From assembly GCA_050309775.1 (NCBI GenBank), contig JBNRMV010000013.1:1-64000 (forward strand): 64,000 bases of DNA, read 5' to 3'. This DNA is from DTU072 sp050309775 (GTDB lineage Bacteria; Bacillota; Clostridia; Christensenellales; DTU072). Both the position numbers and the translations under genes were made by a program. The notes under the pieces are model-generated. The model did not search any database and was not told the origin of the DNA. It saw nothing but the letters and a program-made list of their open reading frames with translations. Below are positions 31,238 through 40,382 of the stretch, in pieces; within the stretch, counting starts at the first letter, position 1; the number at the start of each line of letters is the position of its first letter.

Positions 31238-34200
31238 ATGCCCAAAAGAACAGACTTACAAAAGATATTGGTAGTCGGCAGCGGTCCTATCGTAATAGGT
31301 CAAGCTGCAGAGTTCGATTATTCAGGCACACAAGCATGCAAGGCGCTCCGGGAAGAAGGCTATTTTGTCATTTTGATAAACAGCAACCCCGCCACCATAA
31401 TGACGGATATGACAACGGCGGATGTGGTTTATATTGAGCCCATTACTCTCGAAACCGTAACAAAGATTATCGAAAAAGAGCGCCCTGACGGACTGCTCCC
31501 CACTCTGGGCGGTCAAACAGGGCTGAATATGGCAATAGCTTTGTCCGATGCCGGAGTTCTCGAAAAATATAATGTAAAACTGTTGGGCACCAGACTTTCT
31601 TCTATTCAAAAAGCCGAGGACCGCAAAATGTTTCGTGACCTTATGTTTGAAATCGGCGAAAAAGTGCCTGCCAGCAGCATTGTTACCTCAATACAAGAAG
31701 CAAGGGAATTTGCCGACACAAACGGTTTTCCCATTATTATCCGTCCGGCTTTTACGCTTGGCGGAACGGGCGGCGGCATAGCACATAATGAAGACGAATT
31801 TAATGAAATCGTAAGAAAAGGGCTAAAAAACAGCATAATAAAACAAGTTATTCTTGAACAGTCTGTTGCCGGCTGGAAAGAAATTGAATTTGAGGTTATC
31901 CGTGACAAAAATGACAACTGTATCATTGTGTGCAGCATGGAGAACTTTGACCCCGTCGGTATACATACGGGCGACAGCATAGTCGTTGCCCCCTGCCAGA
32001 CGCTCACAGATAAAGAATACCAAATGATGCGTTCGGCATCCATAAAAATTATCCGCGCGCTGAACATTGAAGGCGGCTGCAATGTGCAATATGCCCTGAA
32101 CCCGGAAAGCTATGAATATGTTGTAATAGAAATCAATCCCAGGGTCAGCCGTTCTTCGGCTCTTGCCTCAAAAGCTACGGGCTACCCTATTGCGCGCGTT
32201 GCGGCCAAAATTGCCGTAGGATATACGCTTGACGAAATAAAAAACAATGTCACTGGCAGCACTTATGCATTTTTTGAGCCGACTATTGATTATATTGTCA
32301 CAAAAGTGCCGCGCTGGCCTTTTGACAAATTCAACACCGCTGACAGGTTGCTTGGCACACAAATGAAAGCTACCGGCGAGGTCATGGCTATCGGGCGCTC
32401 TTTTGAAGAAAGTTTGCTTAAAGCCATAGACAGTCTGGACATAAAGCTGAATTACCAAATCGGTATGGAATCTATGAAATCATATACCGACGAACAGCTG
32501 ATTGAGTCCATGACATCTCCCGACGATGAGAGAATATTTGTACTCAGCGAAGCCATGTGGAGAGGATTTACCATAGACCAAATTCACGACATGACAAAGA
32601 TTGACAAGTTCTTCTTAGGCAAGATTTATAATATTGTATCTTGCGCCAAACAACTGAAGTCAATGAAAGTCGAACAACTTGGGGAGGAACTTTTCCGCAG
32701 AGTAAAGTATCTTGGTTTTGGCGACACCTATATTGCAAAACTTATCGGTTGCCCGAAATCCGCCATTGATGAACTGCGCGCCTCTTTTGGCATAAAACCG
32801 GCTTTCAAAATGGTAGATACCTGCGCCGGCGAGTTTGACGCAGTCACCCCCTATTATTATTCATGCTATGAAGCCATAGACGAGTTGGAAGTCAGCGACA
32901 AAAAGAAAGTCATAGTACTGGGCAGCGGACCTATCCGCATTGGTCAGGGTATAGAATTTGATTATTGCAGCGTACATTCCGTAAAAGCGCTTAAGCAAGC
33001 CGACATAGAAGCCATTATCATAAACAGCAACCCCGAGACGGTATCGACAGATTTTGACACCAGTGACAAGCTGTATTTTGAGCCGCTGAGTTTTGAGTGC
33101 GTAATGGACATCGTAGAGAGAGAAAAGCCCTACGGCATAATAGTGCAGTTCGGCGGACAAACGGCTTTGAATTTGGCAAAAAGCCTTTTCCGCGCCGGAG
33201 CAAATGTGCTTGGCACAAGCGCTGAAGATATTGACCGAGCCGAAAGCCGTGACAGATTCATTGAAGTATTGAACAAACTTGACATACCTATGCCGGCAGG
33301 CGAAACGGTGTTTTCACAAGCCGACGCCATAGAAGTTGCCAACAAACTGGGCTATCCGGTACTTGTGCGCCCGAGTTATGTACTTGGCGGCAGAGCCATG
33401 GAAATAGTGTATAGCGAAGATCATCTGAAAGAATATATGGATATGGCGATTGCGTTAGAAACCGAGCATGCCATACTTGTTGACAAATACATTGTCGGCA
33501 AAGAAATGGAGATTGACGGCATATCCGACGGTGAAACCGTACTTATCCCCGGCATAATGGAACATATCGAAAGAGCCGGCGTGCATAGCGGTGACAGCAT
33601 TTCCGTGTATCCCACACAGACTCTTTCGCAAGATGTCAAAAACCGTATTGTTGACTACACCATAAAACTTGGCAGAGAACTCAACATAAAAGGACTTTTT
33701 AACATTCAGTTTGTGCTAGACAGACAACAAAATGTTTATGTAATTGAAGTCAATCCAAGAGCCTCCAGAACCGTACCTATCCTAACGAAAGTAACGGGAA
33801 TACCCATGGTGAAGTTGGCAACAGAGATTATGCTTGGCAAAACGCTTGCCGAAATGGGCTATCAGACCGGGCTGGTCAAACCCTCCCCTTACATAACCGT
33901 AAAATCACCTGTATTTAGTTTTTCAAAACTGCGTACCGTTGACATTTCGCTTTCTCCGGAAATGAAGTCAACCGGCGAAGTCATGGGCACCGACACCAAT
34001 TACAAAGCTGCGCTAAAGAAGTCGCTTATTGCAAGCGGAATTTTTATGCCGCCGTCAGGCAATGTTTTGTTTTCGCTTGCCGACAGAGATAAGTCCGAAG
34101 GTCTGCAAATAGCCAAAGCGTTGTTGCGCAGAAGTTACAAAATTCTTGCCACCGACAAGACCTATGAATACTTTTCCTTAAACAATGTCGCATGCGAACT

Positions 34201-34447
34201 GGTGCAAAAATCAGAACTGGTAAAAAGACTGCAAGAGAAAAATGACATTGACCTTATGATAACTACGGCAACTATCGGTAAAGACAAAAAACGCAGAGGC
34301 TTTGCCGTACGCAGAACGGCTATGGAATTTAATGTGCCTTGCATCACAAGTCTTGACACCGCCAATGCCGTTATTTTTGCTTTCAGCGGAATTTCCAAGG
34401 AAGAAATCCTGCCGCTGAATGTCTATGGAAACAGGAGCGCAATATAA
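31238..34447 (+). CDS. carB: carbamoyl-phosphate synthase large subunit
   Basis: A 1069-residue enzyme with two ATP-grasp halves (starting near residues 7 and 550, each with a SGPIRIGQ-type loop), an oligomerisation domain between them and a C-terminal MGS allosteric domain. It makes carbamoyl phosphate for citrulline and, if shared, pyrimidines. The glutaminase subunit gene carA is not next to it and not in the window, so it must be encoded elsewhere. It starts 3 bases after argD. Confidence 0.95.
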   Translation: MPKRTDLQKILVVGSGPIVIGQAAEFDYSGTQACKALREEGYFVILINSNPATIMTDMTTADVVYIEPITLETVTKIIEKERPDGLLPTLGGQTGLNMAIALSDAGVLEKYNVKLLGTRLSSIQKAEDRKMFRDLMFEIGEKVPASSIVTSIQEAREFADTNGFPIIIRPAFTLGGTGGGIAHNEDEFNEIVRKGLKNSIIKQVILEQSVAGWKEIEFEVIRDKNDNCIIVCSMENFDPVGIHTGDSIVVAPCQTLTDKEYQMMRSASIKIIRALNIEGGCNVQYALNPESYEYVVIEINPRVSRSSALASKATGYPIARVAAKIAVGYTLDEIKNNVTGSTYAFFEPTIDYIVTKVPRWPFDKFNTADRLLGTQMKATGEVMAIGRSFEESLLKAIDSLDIKLNYQIGMESMKSYTDEQLIESMTSPDDERIFVLSEAMWRGFTIDQIHDMTKIDKFFLGKIYNIVSCAKQLKSMKVEQLGEELFRRVKYLGFGDTYIAKLIGCPKSAIDELRASFGIKPAFKMVDTCAGEFDAVTPYYYSCYEAIDELEVSDKKKVIVLGSGPIRIGQGIEFDYCSVHSVKALKQADIEAIIINSNPETVSTDFDTSDKLYFEPLSFECVMDIVEREKPYGIIVQFGGQTALNLAKSLFRAGANVLGTSAEDIDRAESRDRFIEVLNKLDIPMPAGETVFSQADAIEVANKLGYPVLVRPSYVLGGRAMEIVYSEDHLKEYMDMAIALETEHAILVDKYIVGKEMEIDGISDGETVLIPGIMEHIERAGVHSGDSISVYPTQTLSQDVKNRIVDYTIKLGRELNIKGLFNIQFVLDRQQNVYVIEVNPRASRTVPILTKVTGIPMVKLATEIMLGKTLAEMGYQTGLVKPSPYITVKSPVFSFSKLRTVDISLSPEMKSTGEVMGTDTNYKAALKKSLIASGIFMPPSGNVLFSLADRDKSEGLQIAKALLRRSYKILATDKTYEYFSLNNVACELVQKSELVKRLQEKNDIDLMITTATIGKDKKRRGFAVRRTAMEFNVPCITSLDTANAVIFAFSGISKEEILPLNVYGNRSAI

Positions 34448-35398
34448 ATGATAGACTTAATGGACTACAACCCAACGGGAAAAATTCAAAATAAGCATCT
34501 GCTGACCCTCAAAGATTATTCAAGGGAAGAGATTTATGAGTTGCTGCATTTGGCAATAAAACTTAAAAAAGAGTACAAAGACGGCAAAAAGCATGATATC
34601 CTGAACGGCAAAACTCTTGCAATGATATTTGCCAAATCCTCAACCCGTACCAGAGTGTCTTTTTATATGGGCATGCGCCAGTTGGGCGGTGATTCGCTCT
34701 TTTTGTCGACAAACGACATACAGCTGGGCAGAAGTGAAACCATTGAGGACACCGCAAAAGTTATCTCTAGAATGGGGCTTAGCGGCATAATGATAAGAAC
34801 TTTTTTGCAGTCCGATGTTGAAGCATTGGCGCAACACGGCACAATTCCCGTCATAAATGGACTGACCGACGACTACCACCCCTGCCAGGCGCTTGCCGAT
34901 GTGCTGACGCTCTTTGAACACAAAGGCAAAATAGCCGGTCAAAAAATGGCTTACCTTGGCGACGGCAACAATGTCACGCACAGCCTTATGATAATCAGCG
35001 CAAAGTTGGGAATGAAATTTGCCGCCGTTTGTCCGAAAGGATATGAGCCCAATGCCGAAATCACTGAATATTGCCGTTCAATTGGAGGAGACATTACCAT
35101 CACCGCAAATATTCCCGAGGGCGTAAAAGACGCCGATGTGCTTTACACCGATGTATTTTTCTCTATGGGACAACAAAAGAGTCAGGAAAAAGAAAAAGCG
35201 CTTATGCCCTACCAGTTAAATATGGAAATTTACAATATGGCAAAGCCGGGTTGCATTACCATGCACTGCCTACCTGCCCATCGCGGTGAGGAAGTTACTG
35301 AAGATGTGCTTGACGGACCTATGAGCGTCGTTTTTGACGAAGCCGAAAACCGCCTGCATGCCCAAAAAGCCGTACTGGCGCTGCTTTTGAAAGACTAA
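34448..35398 (+). CDS. argF: ornithine carbamoyltransferase
   Basis: A 316-residue transcarbamylase that makes citrulline. The carbamoyl-phosphate site SSTRTRVSF, the HPCQALAD motif (ornithine branch) and HCLPAHRGEE are present. The ATG immediately follows the carB stop, so the two are probably translationally coupled; a GGAG lies 10 bases upstream inside carB. Last gene of the operon. Confidence 0.95.
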   Translation: MIDLMDYNPTGKIQNKHLLTLKDYSREEIYELLHLAIKLKKEYKDGKKHDILNGKTLAMIFAKSSTRTRVSFYMGMRQLGGDSLFLSTNDIQLGRSETIEDTAKVISRMGLSGIMIRTFLQSDVEALAQHGTIPVINGLTDDYHPCQALADVLTLFEHKGKIAGQKMAYLGDGNNVTHSLMIISAKLGMKFAAVCPKGYEPNAEITEYCRSIGGDITITANIPEGVKDADVLYTDVFFSMGQQKSQEKEKALMPYQLNMEIYNMAKPGCITMHCLPAHRGEEVTEDVLDGPMSVVFDEAENRLHAQKAVLALLLKD

Positions 35399-35451
35399 AA
35401 ACATATCGGTAAATAAAATTCCATTTGCTGCAGATTGTATGTTTCTTTCAC

Positions 35452-35480
35452 TTGACAGGGCAACAACAACGGATTATAAT
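35452..35480 (+). promoter_or_regulatory. promoter of the thiT transcript
   Basis: Consensus TTGACA (35452-35457), exactly 17 bases, TATAAT (35475-35480), directly before the riboswitch. Confidence 0.8.
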
Positions 35481-35498
35481 AAAAACAATTAAATCATT

Positions 35499-35575
35499 GC
35501 CAGGGGTGACAGCTTGTCTGTCTGAGATTACACCCTTAGAACTTGATTGAGTTAGTACTCACGAAAGGAAGGCCC
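35499..35575 (+). promoter_or_regulatory. TPP riboswitch (THI element)
   Basis: The aptamer hallmarks are present in order: CAGGGGTG, TCTGAGAT, ACACCCTTAGAACTTGAT and the closing ACGAAAGGAAGG. It is followed by a strong terminator and then thiT, so thiamine pyrophosphate should switch off transcription of the transporter. Confidence 0.95.
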
Positions 35576-35590
35576 AAAAGGTTTTTTTGG

Positions 35591-35628
35591 AATCTTTAAG
35601 ATAATCTCTTAAAGATTTTTTTATTTTT
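35591..35628 (+). terminator. riboswitch-controlled terminator
   Basis: AATCTTTAAGA with TCTTAAAGATT (11 bp, 5-base loop) followed by TTTTTATTTTT. It lies 16 bases after the TPP aptamer and 41 bases before the thiT start. Confidence 0.85.
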
Positions 35629-35668
35629 ACTAACACTACTCTTGTTCATGGCGGAAGAAGGAGGTCTT

Positions 35669-36748
35669 ATGTTTTTATCAGCATCTACGCCGTTCTCTGC
35701 TCTTTCCACCTTTGAAAAGTGCGGAACAGTGTTTCTCTATCTAACCATTGGTTTGATAGTCCTTGCAGCCATTATTGGTATACTAATATGGCGTTTTAAG
35801 CGCAATAGCCAACGCGACTTTATTAAGTACGCAGGCGGTATCGGAATCGGTTATTCCATAGCGCTTATCGGCATCATGCTATTTTTGAAATTTGATGAAA
35901 TGATAGCCGAGGGAGAATTTATCGGAGAAGTTTTTTGGCCGATATTTGCTTTGCTTGCCTTTGTTGTTGCTGCTGCATTCGGTGCGCTCGCCGTGTCCAT
36001 AATTGCAAAAAAACACCTGAAAATATACTGGCTAGCGTCCGTTTCAATAGCCGTCGCATATTCTGTCACGCTCATTGTCCTAAATCTTGTAAAACTTTAC
36101 AAACAAGGTGTAGAGGTTTCCAACGAAATCATAATGCTGCTGACTGTCATATTTCTTGCAGCCATTGTCGGCGCATTGTTATATTTCTTCGGCAAAAAAG
36201 CCGACCCAGAACAGCATACAAAATCCATAGTATATGCGGCGATTTGTATTGCCATGAGTTTTGCTTTGTCTTATATCCGTTTCTTCCGCTTGCCGCAAGC
36301 CGGATCGGTTACTTTTGCCAGCATACTGCCCCTATTGGTTTATTCTTACATGTTCGGCATAAGAAAAGGTGTGCTTGCCGGCTTAATTTATGGACTTCTG
36401 CAAGCCATTCAGGACCCATACATACTTCACCCGATACAGTTTTTGTTGGACTACCCAGCTGCTTTTGCCATGATAGGAATTGCCGGAGTTTTCAGATATA
36501 TTCCGTTAGTCAAAGGTCTGTTGCCGAAATTTATTCTCGGGGCCGTGCTTTCGTCAGTGTTGCGTTATGCCTGCCATGTTGTCACCGGCATAATCATATT
36601 CGGTAGCTATGCCGCCCCGGGTTTCAATGCCGTGCAATGGGGATTCTTCTATAATTTGTTTGTATTTGCAGATGTGGCAATAGCCATATTGGCAGGCTGT
36701 CTGCTGCTGTCGTCAAAAAGTTTTGTAAAGCAGATAAACATTGAGTAA
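35669..36748 (+). CDS. thiT: ThiT-type thiamine ECF transporter S component with extra N-terminal membrane domain
   Basis: A 359-residue membrane protein. Residues from about 180 to the end match ThiT, the thiamine-specific S component: the FRLPQAGSVTFAS motif, GIRKGVLAGLIYGLLQ and HPIQFLLDYPAAFA, which holds thiamine-binding residues. ThiT is normally about 180-190 residues. The first half is an extra block of about five transmembrane segments that I do not recognise. AAGAAGGAGG precedes the ATG at 35669; an upstream TTG at 35642 is less likely. The ECF energising genes are not in the window. It is controlled by the TPP riboswitch. Confidence 0.88.
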   Translation: MFLSASTPFSALSTFEKCGTVFLYLTIGLIVLAAIIGILIWRFKRNSQRDFIKYAGGIGIGYSIALIGIMLFLKFDEMIAEGEFIGEVFWPIFALLAFVVAAAFGALAVSIIAKKHLKIYWLASVSIAVAYSVTLIVLNLVKLYKQGVEVSNEIIMLLTVIFLAAIVGALLYFFGKKADPEQHTKSIVYAAICIAMSFALSYIRFFRLPQAGSVTFASILPLLVYSYMFGIRKGVLAGLIYGLLQAIQDPYILHPIQFLLDYPAAFAMIGIAGVFRYIPLVKGLLPKFILGAVLSSVLRYACHVVTGIIIFGSYAAPGFNAVQWGFFYNLFVFADVAIAILAGCLLLSSKSFVKQINIE

Positions 36749-36772
36749 ATAAAAAGAGTACAAAAAAAACAT

Positions 36773-36809
36773 AAAATGTCGCTTGATTTGGTTTTCAAGC
36801 GACATTTTT
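36773..36809. terminator. bidirectional terminator between thiT and thiN
   Basis: ATGTCGCTTGA (36776-36786) pairs with TCAAGCGACAT (36795-36805), with A-rich and T-rich flanks. It lies between convergent genes. Confidence 0.8.
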
Positions 36810-36859
36810 ATTCATTTTATTTCTGTTGGCGTGTAATGGGGAATAGCAGCATATCAACC

Positions 36860-37453
36860 TTATTTGAAATAATGAAAAACCAACACTCCCCCATGCGCAA
36901 TTTTTAGAGATATATTGTCGCCCCTTGCAACATTTGAGATGCCACGGGTATCGTTTGTTTTTAACAACAAGTTTTTCAGCGGATAATAAAGCCCGTCGGA
37001 GTCCTCTATCAAAGCGTCACCGCCAAAAGGTATAACCGACACAATGTCATTCTTGTTTACATATAATGAAAAGTTGCGTTCGGAATAATATATATTGACC
37101 TTGTGGCTGACAATCTTTGCGCCGGCGCCTTTTGAATGGGCATTTTTGAGTAAGGCAAGGTTGCCCAGCGTATGGTCCAGCCGTCCGCCCAAAGCGCAAT
37201 ATATCGTGATATGCTTGTACCCTTTCTGTATGGCATACTCGATTGAGATTTCGCCGTCAGTTTGGTTTTTTTCGGGGTTGTGCCTGATTATTTCAATGCC
37301 GTCGGGAATGTTGCCAATAGAGTCCATGTCCCCTATTATGCAATCGGGCAATCTGTTTTGCAGACGCTTGTAACCGCCGTCTGCGCATATGACAAAATCT
37401 TCTTGCAAATCCGGCGCAAGCCCTTCACCGTTCAATACAATAGCTGCTTTCAT
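36860..37453 (-). CDS. thiN: thiamine diphosphokinase
   Basis: A 197-residue enzyme converting thiamine to thiamine pyrophosphate, the ligand of the riboswitch at 35499. ICADGGYKRL, IIGDMDSIG, KNQTDGEISI and GGRLDHTLGNL are the family motifs. The ATG at 37453 follows GGGAGG; an extended -10 box (TGCTATAAT) lies just upstream. In many Firmicutes thiN sits beside rpe; here it is convergent with thiT, about 10 kb from rpe. Confidence 0.94.
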   Translation of the reverse strand: MKAAIVLNGEGLAPDLQEDFVICADGGYKRLQNRLPDCIIGDMDSIGNIPDGIEIIRHNPEKNQTDGEISIEYAIQKGYKHITIYCALGGRLDHTLGNLALLKNAHSKGAGAKIVSHKVNIYYSERNFSLYVNKNDIVSVIPFGGDALIEDSDGLYYPLKNLLLKTNDTRGISNVARGDNISLKIAHGGVLVFHYFK

Positions 37454-37504
37454 GTTTCCTCCCAAAGTATTATAGCATAATTTGTATTAAATTATTGTTT
37501 TATA

Positions 37505-37533
37505 TTGGAAGATAAAATGTTTTGTGCTATAAT
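37505..37533 (+). promoter_or_regulatory. yfbR promoter, predicted leaderless
   Basis: TTGGAA (37505-37510), 17 bases, TATAAT (37528-37533) with an extended TGC. The yfbR ATG begins 6 bases after the -10 box. Confidence 0.65.
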
Positions 37534-37539
37534 ACGCAT

Positions 37540-38118
37540 ATGAAAAAATTCAACTTTTTTGCATATCTGAACAGAATGAAATATATTGAGCGCTGGAGCC
37601 TTATGCGTTCAAACATGAAAGAAAATATTATGGAGCATTCTGCACAAGTGGCGCAGCTTGCGCACATTCTGGCAGAAATCAACAACAAAATCTTTAACGG
37701 AAAGGCAAATATCAACGAAATAGTTATTGCCGCGCTATACCATGAGGCAAGTGAAGTCATAACAGGCGATTTGCCTGCCCCCATAAAATACTTCAATGCT
37801 GACATCAACAGTGCCTACAAAAACCTTGAGGATATTGCCAACAAAAAGCTGTTGGGTATGTTGCCTGATGAGTTTTGCGACGGCTTTGAAAAAATACTTA
37901 TCTCCCCCTCAGCCGAAACAAAACGGTTTGTCAAAGCAGCCGACAAACTGGCGGCATACATAAAATGCATCGAAGAAATAAAAAGCGGCAATTCCGAATT
38001 CATAAAGGCAAAGTCCACCATTTACAAAGAATTGCAAAGCCTCAATATACCTGAAATTGATTATTTCTTTGAAAACTTTATCGACGGCTTTGAAAAGACG
38101 CTGGACGAACTAGAATAA
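37540..38118 (+). CDS. yfbR: HD-domain 5'-deoxynucleotidase YfbR
   Basis: A 192-residue phosphohydrolase releasing deoxynucleosides from dNMPs. The N-terminus matches E. coli YfbR from its first residue (FFAYLNRMKYIERW), which supports this ATG. Metal ligands H33 and H68 and catalytic E72 and D77 are at the same numbers as in E. coli, but the Asp of the HD pair is replaced by Glu (H68-E69). There is no Shine-Dalgarno site and the promoter predicts a leaderless mRNA. A terminator follows directly. Confidence 0.92.
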   Translation: MKKFNFFAYLNRMKYIERWSLMRSNMKENIMEHSAQVAQLAHILAEINNKIFNGKANINEIVIAALYHEASEVITGDLPAPIKYFNADINSAYKNLEDIANKKLLGMLPDEFCDGFEKILISPSAETKRFVKAADKLAAYIKCIEEIKSGNSEFIKAKSTIYKELQSLNIPEIDYFFENFIDGFEKTLDELE

Positions 38119-38119
38119 A

Positions 38120-38143
38120 AAAAGCCCCAAAAACGGGGCTTTT
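38120..38143. terminator. bidirectional terminator between yfbR and pgi
   Basis: AAAAGCCCC with GGGGCTTTT, 9-bp stem and 6-base loop, between convergent genes. Confidence 0.85.
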
Positions 38144-38159
38144 GTTAAGTTTCAATATA

Positions 38160-39563
38160 TTATATAATATATTTTTCTTGCTTTTGCGGGCGGGAGTTCA
38201 ATTCCTCGGCTTTCTTTTCATAGCCCTTTCTGCCAAGCAAGGCGTAAGTGGCGTTCTTGCCCTCCTCTACTCCGGGCTGATTGTAGGTGTCTATGTTCAG
38301 CATTGCGCCGATATAAGCCGTCTGCATCATAAAGAACATAAACAGCTCGCCTACTGTATGTGCGTTTACTTCGGGCAGCATGATGATTGAATTTAACCGC
38401 TCTTTTGCCGTCAATGCATATTCGGTTGCCAGCATTTCCGCCGAAATAAGTTCATTCATCGTATGTCCGGACAAGAAATTTACATCAGGGAACTCTTGGC
38501 AACCGTCGCTAATTGTGAAACTTTTTCGATACTCTTTTACCCCGATAAGCGTGACTACTTTGTCAAAAGGCCCTTCGGTATATAGCTGAACTTGGCTGTG
38601 CTGGTCGGTTACGCCCAATGCTTTTACGGGAGTTTGTCCGACAAATACCTTGTTGCCTTGCAAATCCTCAGCCTTGCCCAGGCTTTCTCCCCACAACTGG
38701 CAATACCAGTCAGCCATAAGTTTCAGTGAGTCGGCATATGGCATCATAACGCTTATATTCTTGCCTTTTTTGATAGCTATATATTGCAGCGCTGCGGCTA
38801 TCAACGCAGGATTGCGTTGCAAGTTCTTTACTCGGCATTTTCTGTCCATATATGCCGCGCCTTTCAGCATTTGTTTGATATTTATGCCAAGCACCGCCGC
38901 CGGCAGCAATCCCACAGGGCAAAGCTGGCTGAATCTGCCGCCGACGCCTTCGGGGATATAAAAGGTCTTTAGGTTTTCGGCTTTGGCAATTTTTATAAGA
39001 TTACCTTTTGTCTCCGATGTGGTGGCAATGATATGTTCCCTTGCTTTGTCGCCAAATTTCTGTTTCAGGATATCCATAATAATCAAATACTGACTCATGG
39101 TTTCGGAAGTTGAGCCGCTCTTAGTGATTACATTAAAGACAGTTTTGTTCAGGTCGATGACATCAAGCAACGCATGCATTCTCTCAGGGTCTACATTGTC
39201 CTCAACATAGAACTTCGGCGCCTTTCTCAGGCGTTTTGGTAATTCATTATGGCGCAAATGGCATAAAGCCTGAAAAGCCGACATAGGCCCAAGCGCAGAC
39301 CCGCCAATTCCCAACACAACAAAATTGTCAAACTTGCTGCGCACTTCTCTTGCTGTGGCTATGATGTCCTCTACTATTTCATCCTGATTGTAGGGAAGCT
39401 CTGTCCAGCCCATCATACCCTTACCCCGCCCGTTTTGAACGCTGTCATACGCTGCGGCAAAAACGGCTTTGTGCGCGGCTATATCTTTTTCGGTTATGCC
39501 CTGATTTTCGCCGACATATTGGCTCATCATGTTGTTATAATCAAATGTAATTCCTTTCTTCAT
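38160..39563 (-). CDS. pgi: glucose-6-phosphate isomerase
   Basis: A 467-residue glycolytic isomerase of the phosphosugar isomerase (SIS) fold. The phosphate-binding stretch VITKSGSTSET, the GGRFSQLCPVGLLPAAV signature and the catalytic ENVDPE region are present. The start at 39563 has AAAGGAG upstream; the reading frame from 39599 overlaps the previous gene. It forms an operon with the sugar isomerase-like gene 11 bases upstream. Confidence 0.94.
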   Translation of the reverse strand: MKKGITFDYNNMMSQYVGENQGITEKDIAAHKAVFAAAYDSVQNGRGKGMMGWTELPYNQDEIVEDIIATAREVRSKFDNFVVLGIGGSALGPMSAFQALCHLRHNELPKRLRKAPKFYVEDNVDPERMHALLDVIDLNKTVFNVITKSGSTSETMSQYLIIMDILKQKFGDKAREHIIATTSETKGNLIKIAKAENLKTFYIPEGVGGRFSQLCPVGLLPAAVLGINIKQMLKGAAYMDRKCRVKNLQRNPALIAAALQYIAIKKGKNISVMMPYADSLKLMADWYCQLWGESLGKAEDLQGNKVFVGQTPVKALGVTDQHSQVQLYTEGPFDKVVTLIGVKEYRKSFTISDGCQEFPDVNFLSGHTMNELISAEMLATEYALTAKERLNSIIMLPEVNAHTVGELFMFFMMQTAYIGAMLNIDTYNQPGVEEGKNATYALLGRKGYEKKAEELNSRPQKQEKYII

Positions 39564-39574
39564 TTTTTTCTCCT

Positions 39575-40375
39575 TTATTTTGATGCTTTTTCTAAACAAT
39601 GTTGTAAATAGTCCCGCCCCTCTTTTATGTCGGCATAGTTTTGATAATTGCCTGCATACAACTCCATAATCAGCGGTCCGGCATATCCCTTATCTATCAG
39701 CGTGCGGAATAGTTTTGTGAAATCGAAACTGCCCTTGCCGGGGGTGTGTAGTTTGCCGTTTTCGTCAAAATCGCACAAATGCACATTGACAAGCCTATCT
39801 CCCATGGCGTCTATGTAATCGTAAATATCATATTTTGACTGCATAGCTTGCTTTATGTCCAAGCAGGCGCGCACATTTGTGAACTTTTTTAATTCGTTAA
39901 AATAGTCGGGTGAATTGAAAAAAGTCCAATGCACATTCTCATATGCAAGGCGGCAGCTTCCGCCGCTTGTTTGTATCAGCATTTCGTCAAGTTCGTCCAT
40001 GCGCTTGCCTATTCGCTGATAATCGATGGTATAAGGCGTCCTTTTCATGCGCGTCAGTCCATGAAAGGTATAATATTTTGCGCCAAGTATGCCGGCAGCT
40101 GTCGCCGCTTCCTTATAAAAGTATTCGCTGTCTTCTCTTGTGCGCGCAACGGGATTGAAAAGTTCCGGCTCAAACTGCACATTCAGCGTGTGTATTGAAT
40201 ATACCTCAATGCCCTGCTTGCGTTCTTGCAGAAGCTCTGCAAAACTTTTTTTGTACTCTCTGAAGGTTGTTAAAAAGACCTCGCATATGTCTATGCGCAG
40301 GTCTTTCATAACCTCAAAGGTGTTTTCTGTCGCCTCTTTTGAAAAGAAAGAGGCTGTGGATATTCCTATTTTCAT
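39575..40375 (-). CDS. sugar phosphate isomerase/epimerase (AP-endonuclease-2-like TIM barrel)
   Basis: A 266-residue TIM-barrel protein (COG1082 type). Likely metal ligands are visible: H in YTFHGLTRM, E in LAYENVHW, D in ACLDIKQA, H in NVHLCDF and E in PLIMELYAG. The substrate is not known. It follows hpf by 7 bases and precedes pgi, hinting at a role in hexose or hexose-phosphate metabolism. The ribosome-binding site (TTGAGAAT) is weak. Confidence 0.85.
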   Translation of the reverse strand: MKIGISTASFFSKEATENTFEVMKDLRIDICEVFLTTFREYKKSFAELLQERKQGIEVYSIHTLNVQFEPELFNPVARTREDSEYFYKEAATAAGILGAKYYTFHGLTRMKRTPYTIDYQRIGKRMDELDEMLIQTSGGSCRLAYENVHWTFFNSPDYFNELKKFTNVRACLDIKQAMQSKYDIYDYIDAMGDRLVNVHLCDFDENGKLHTPGKGSFDFTKLFRTLIDKGYAGPLIMELYAGNYQNYADIKEGRDYLQHCLEKASK

Positions 40376-40382
40376 TTTATTC

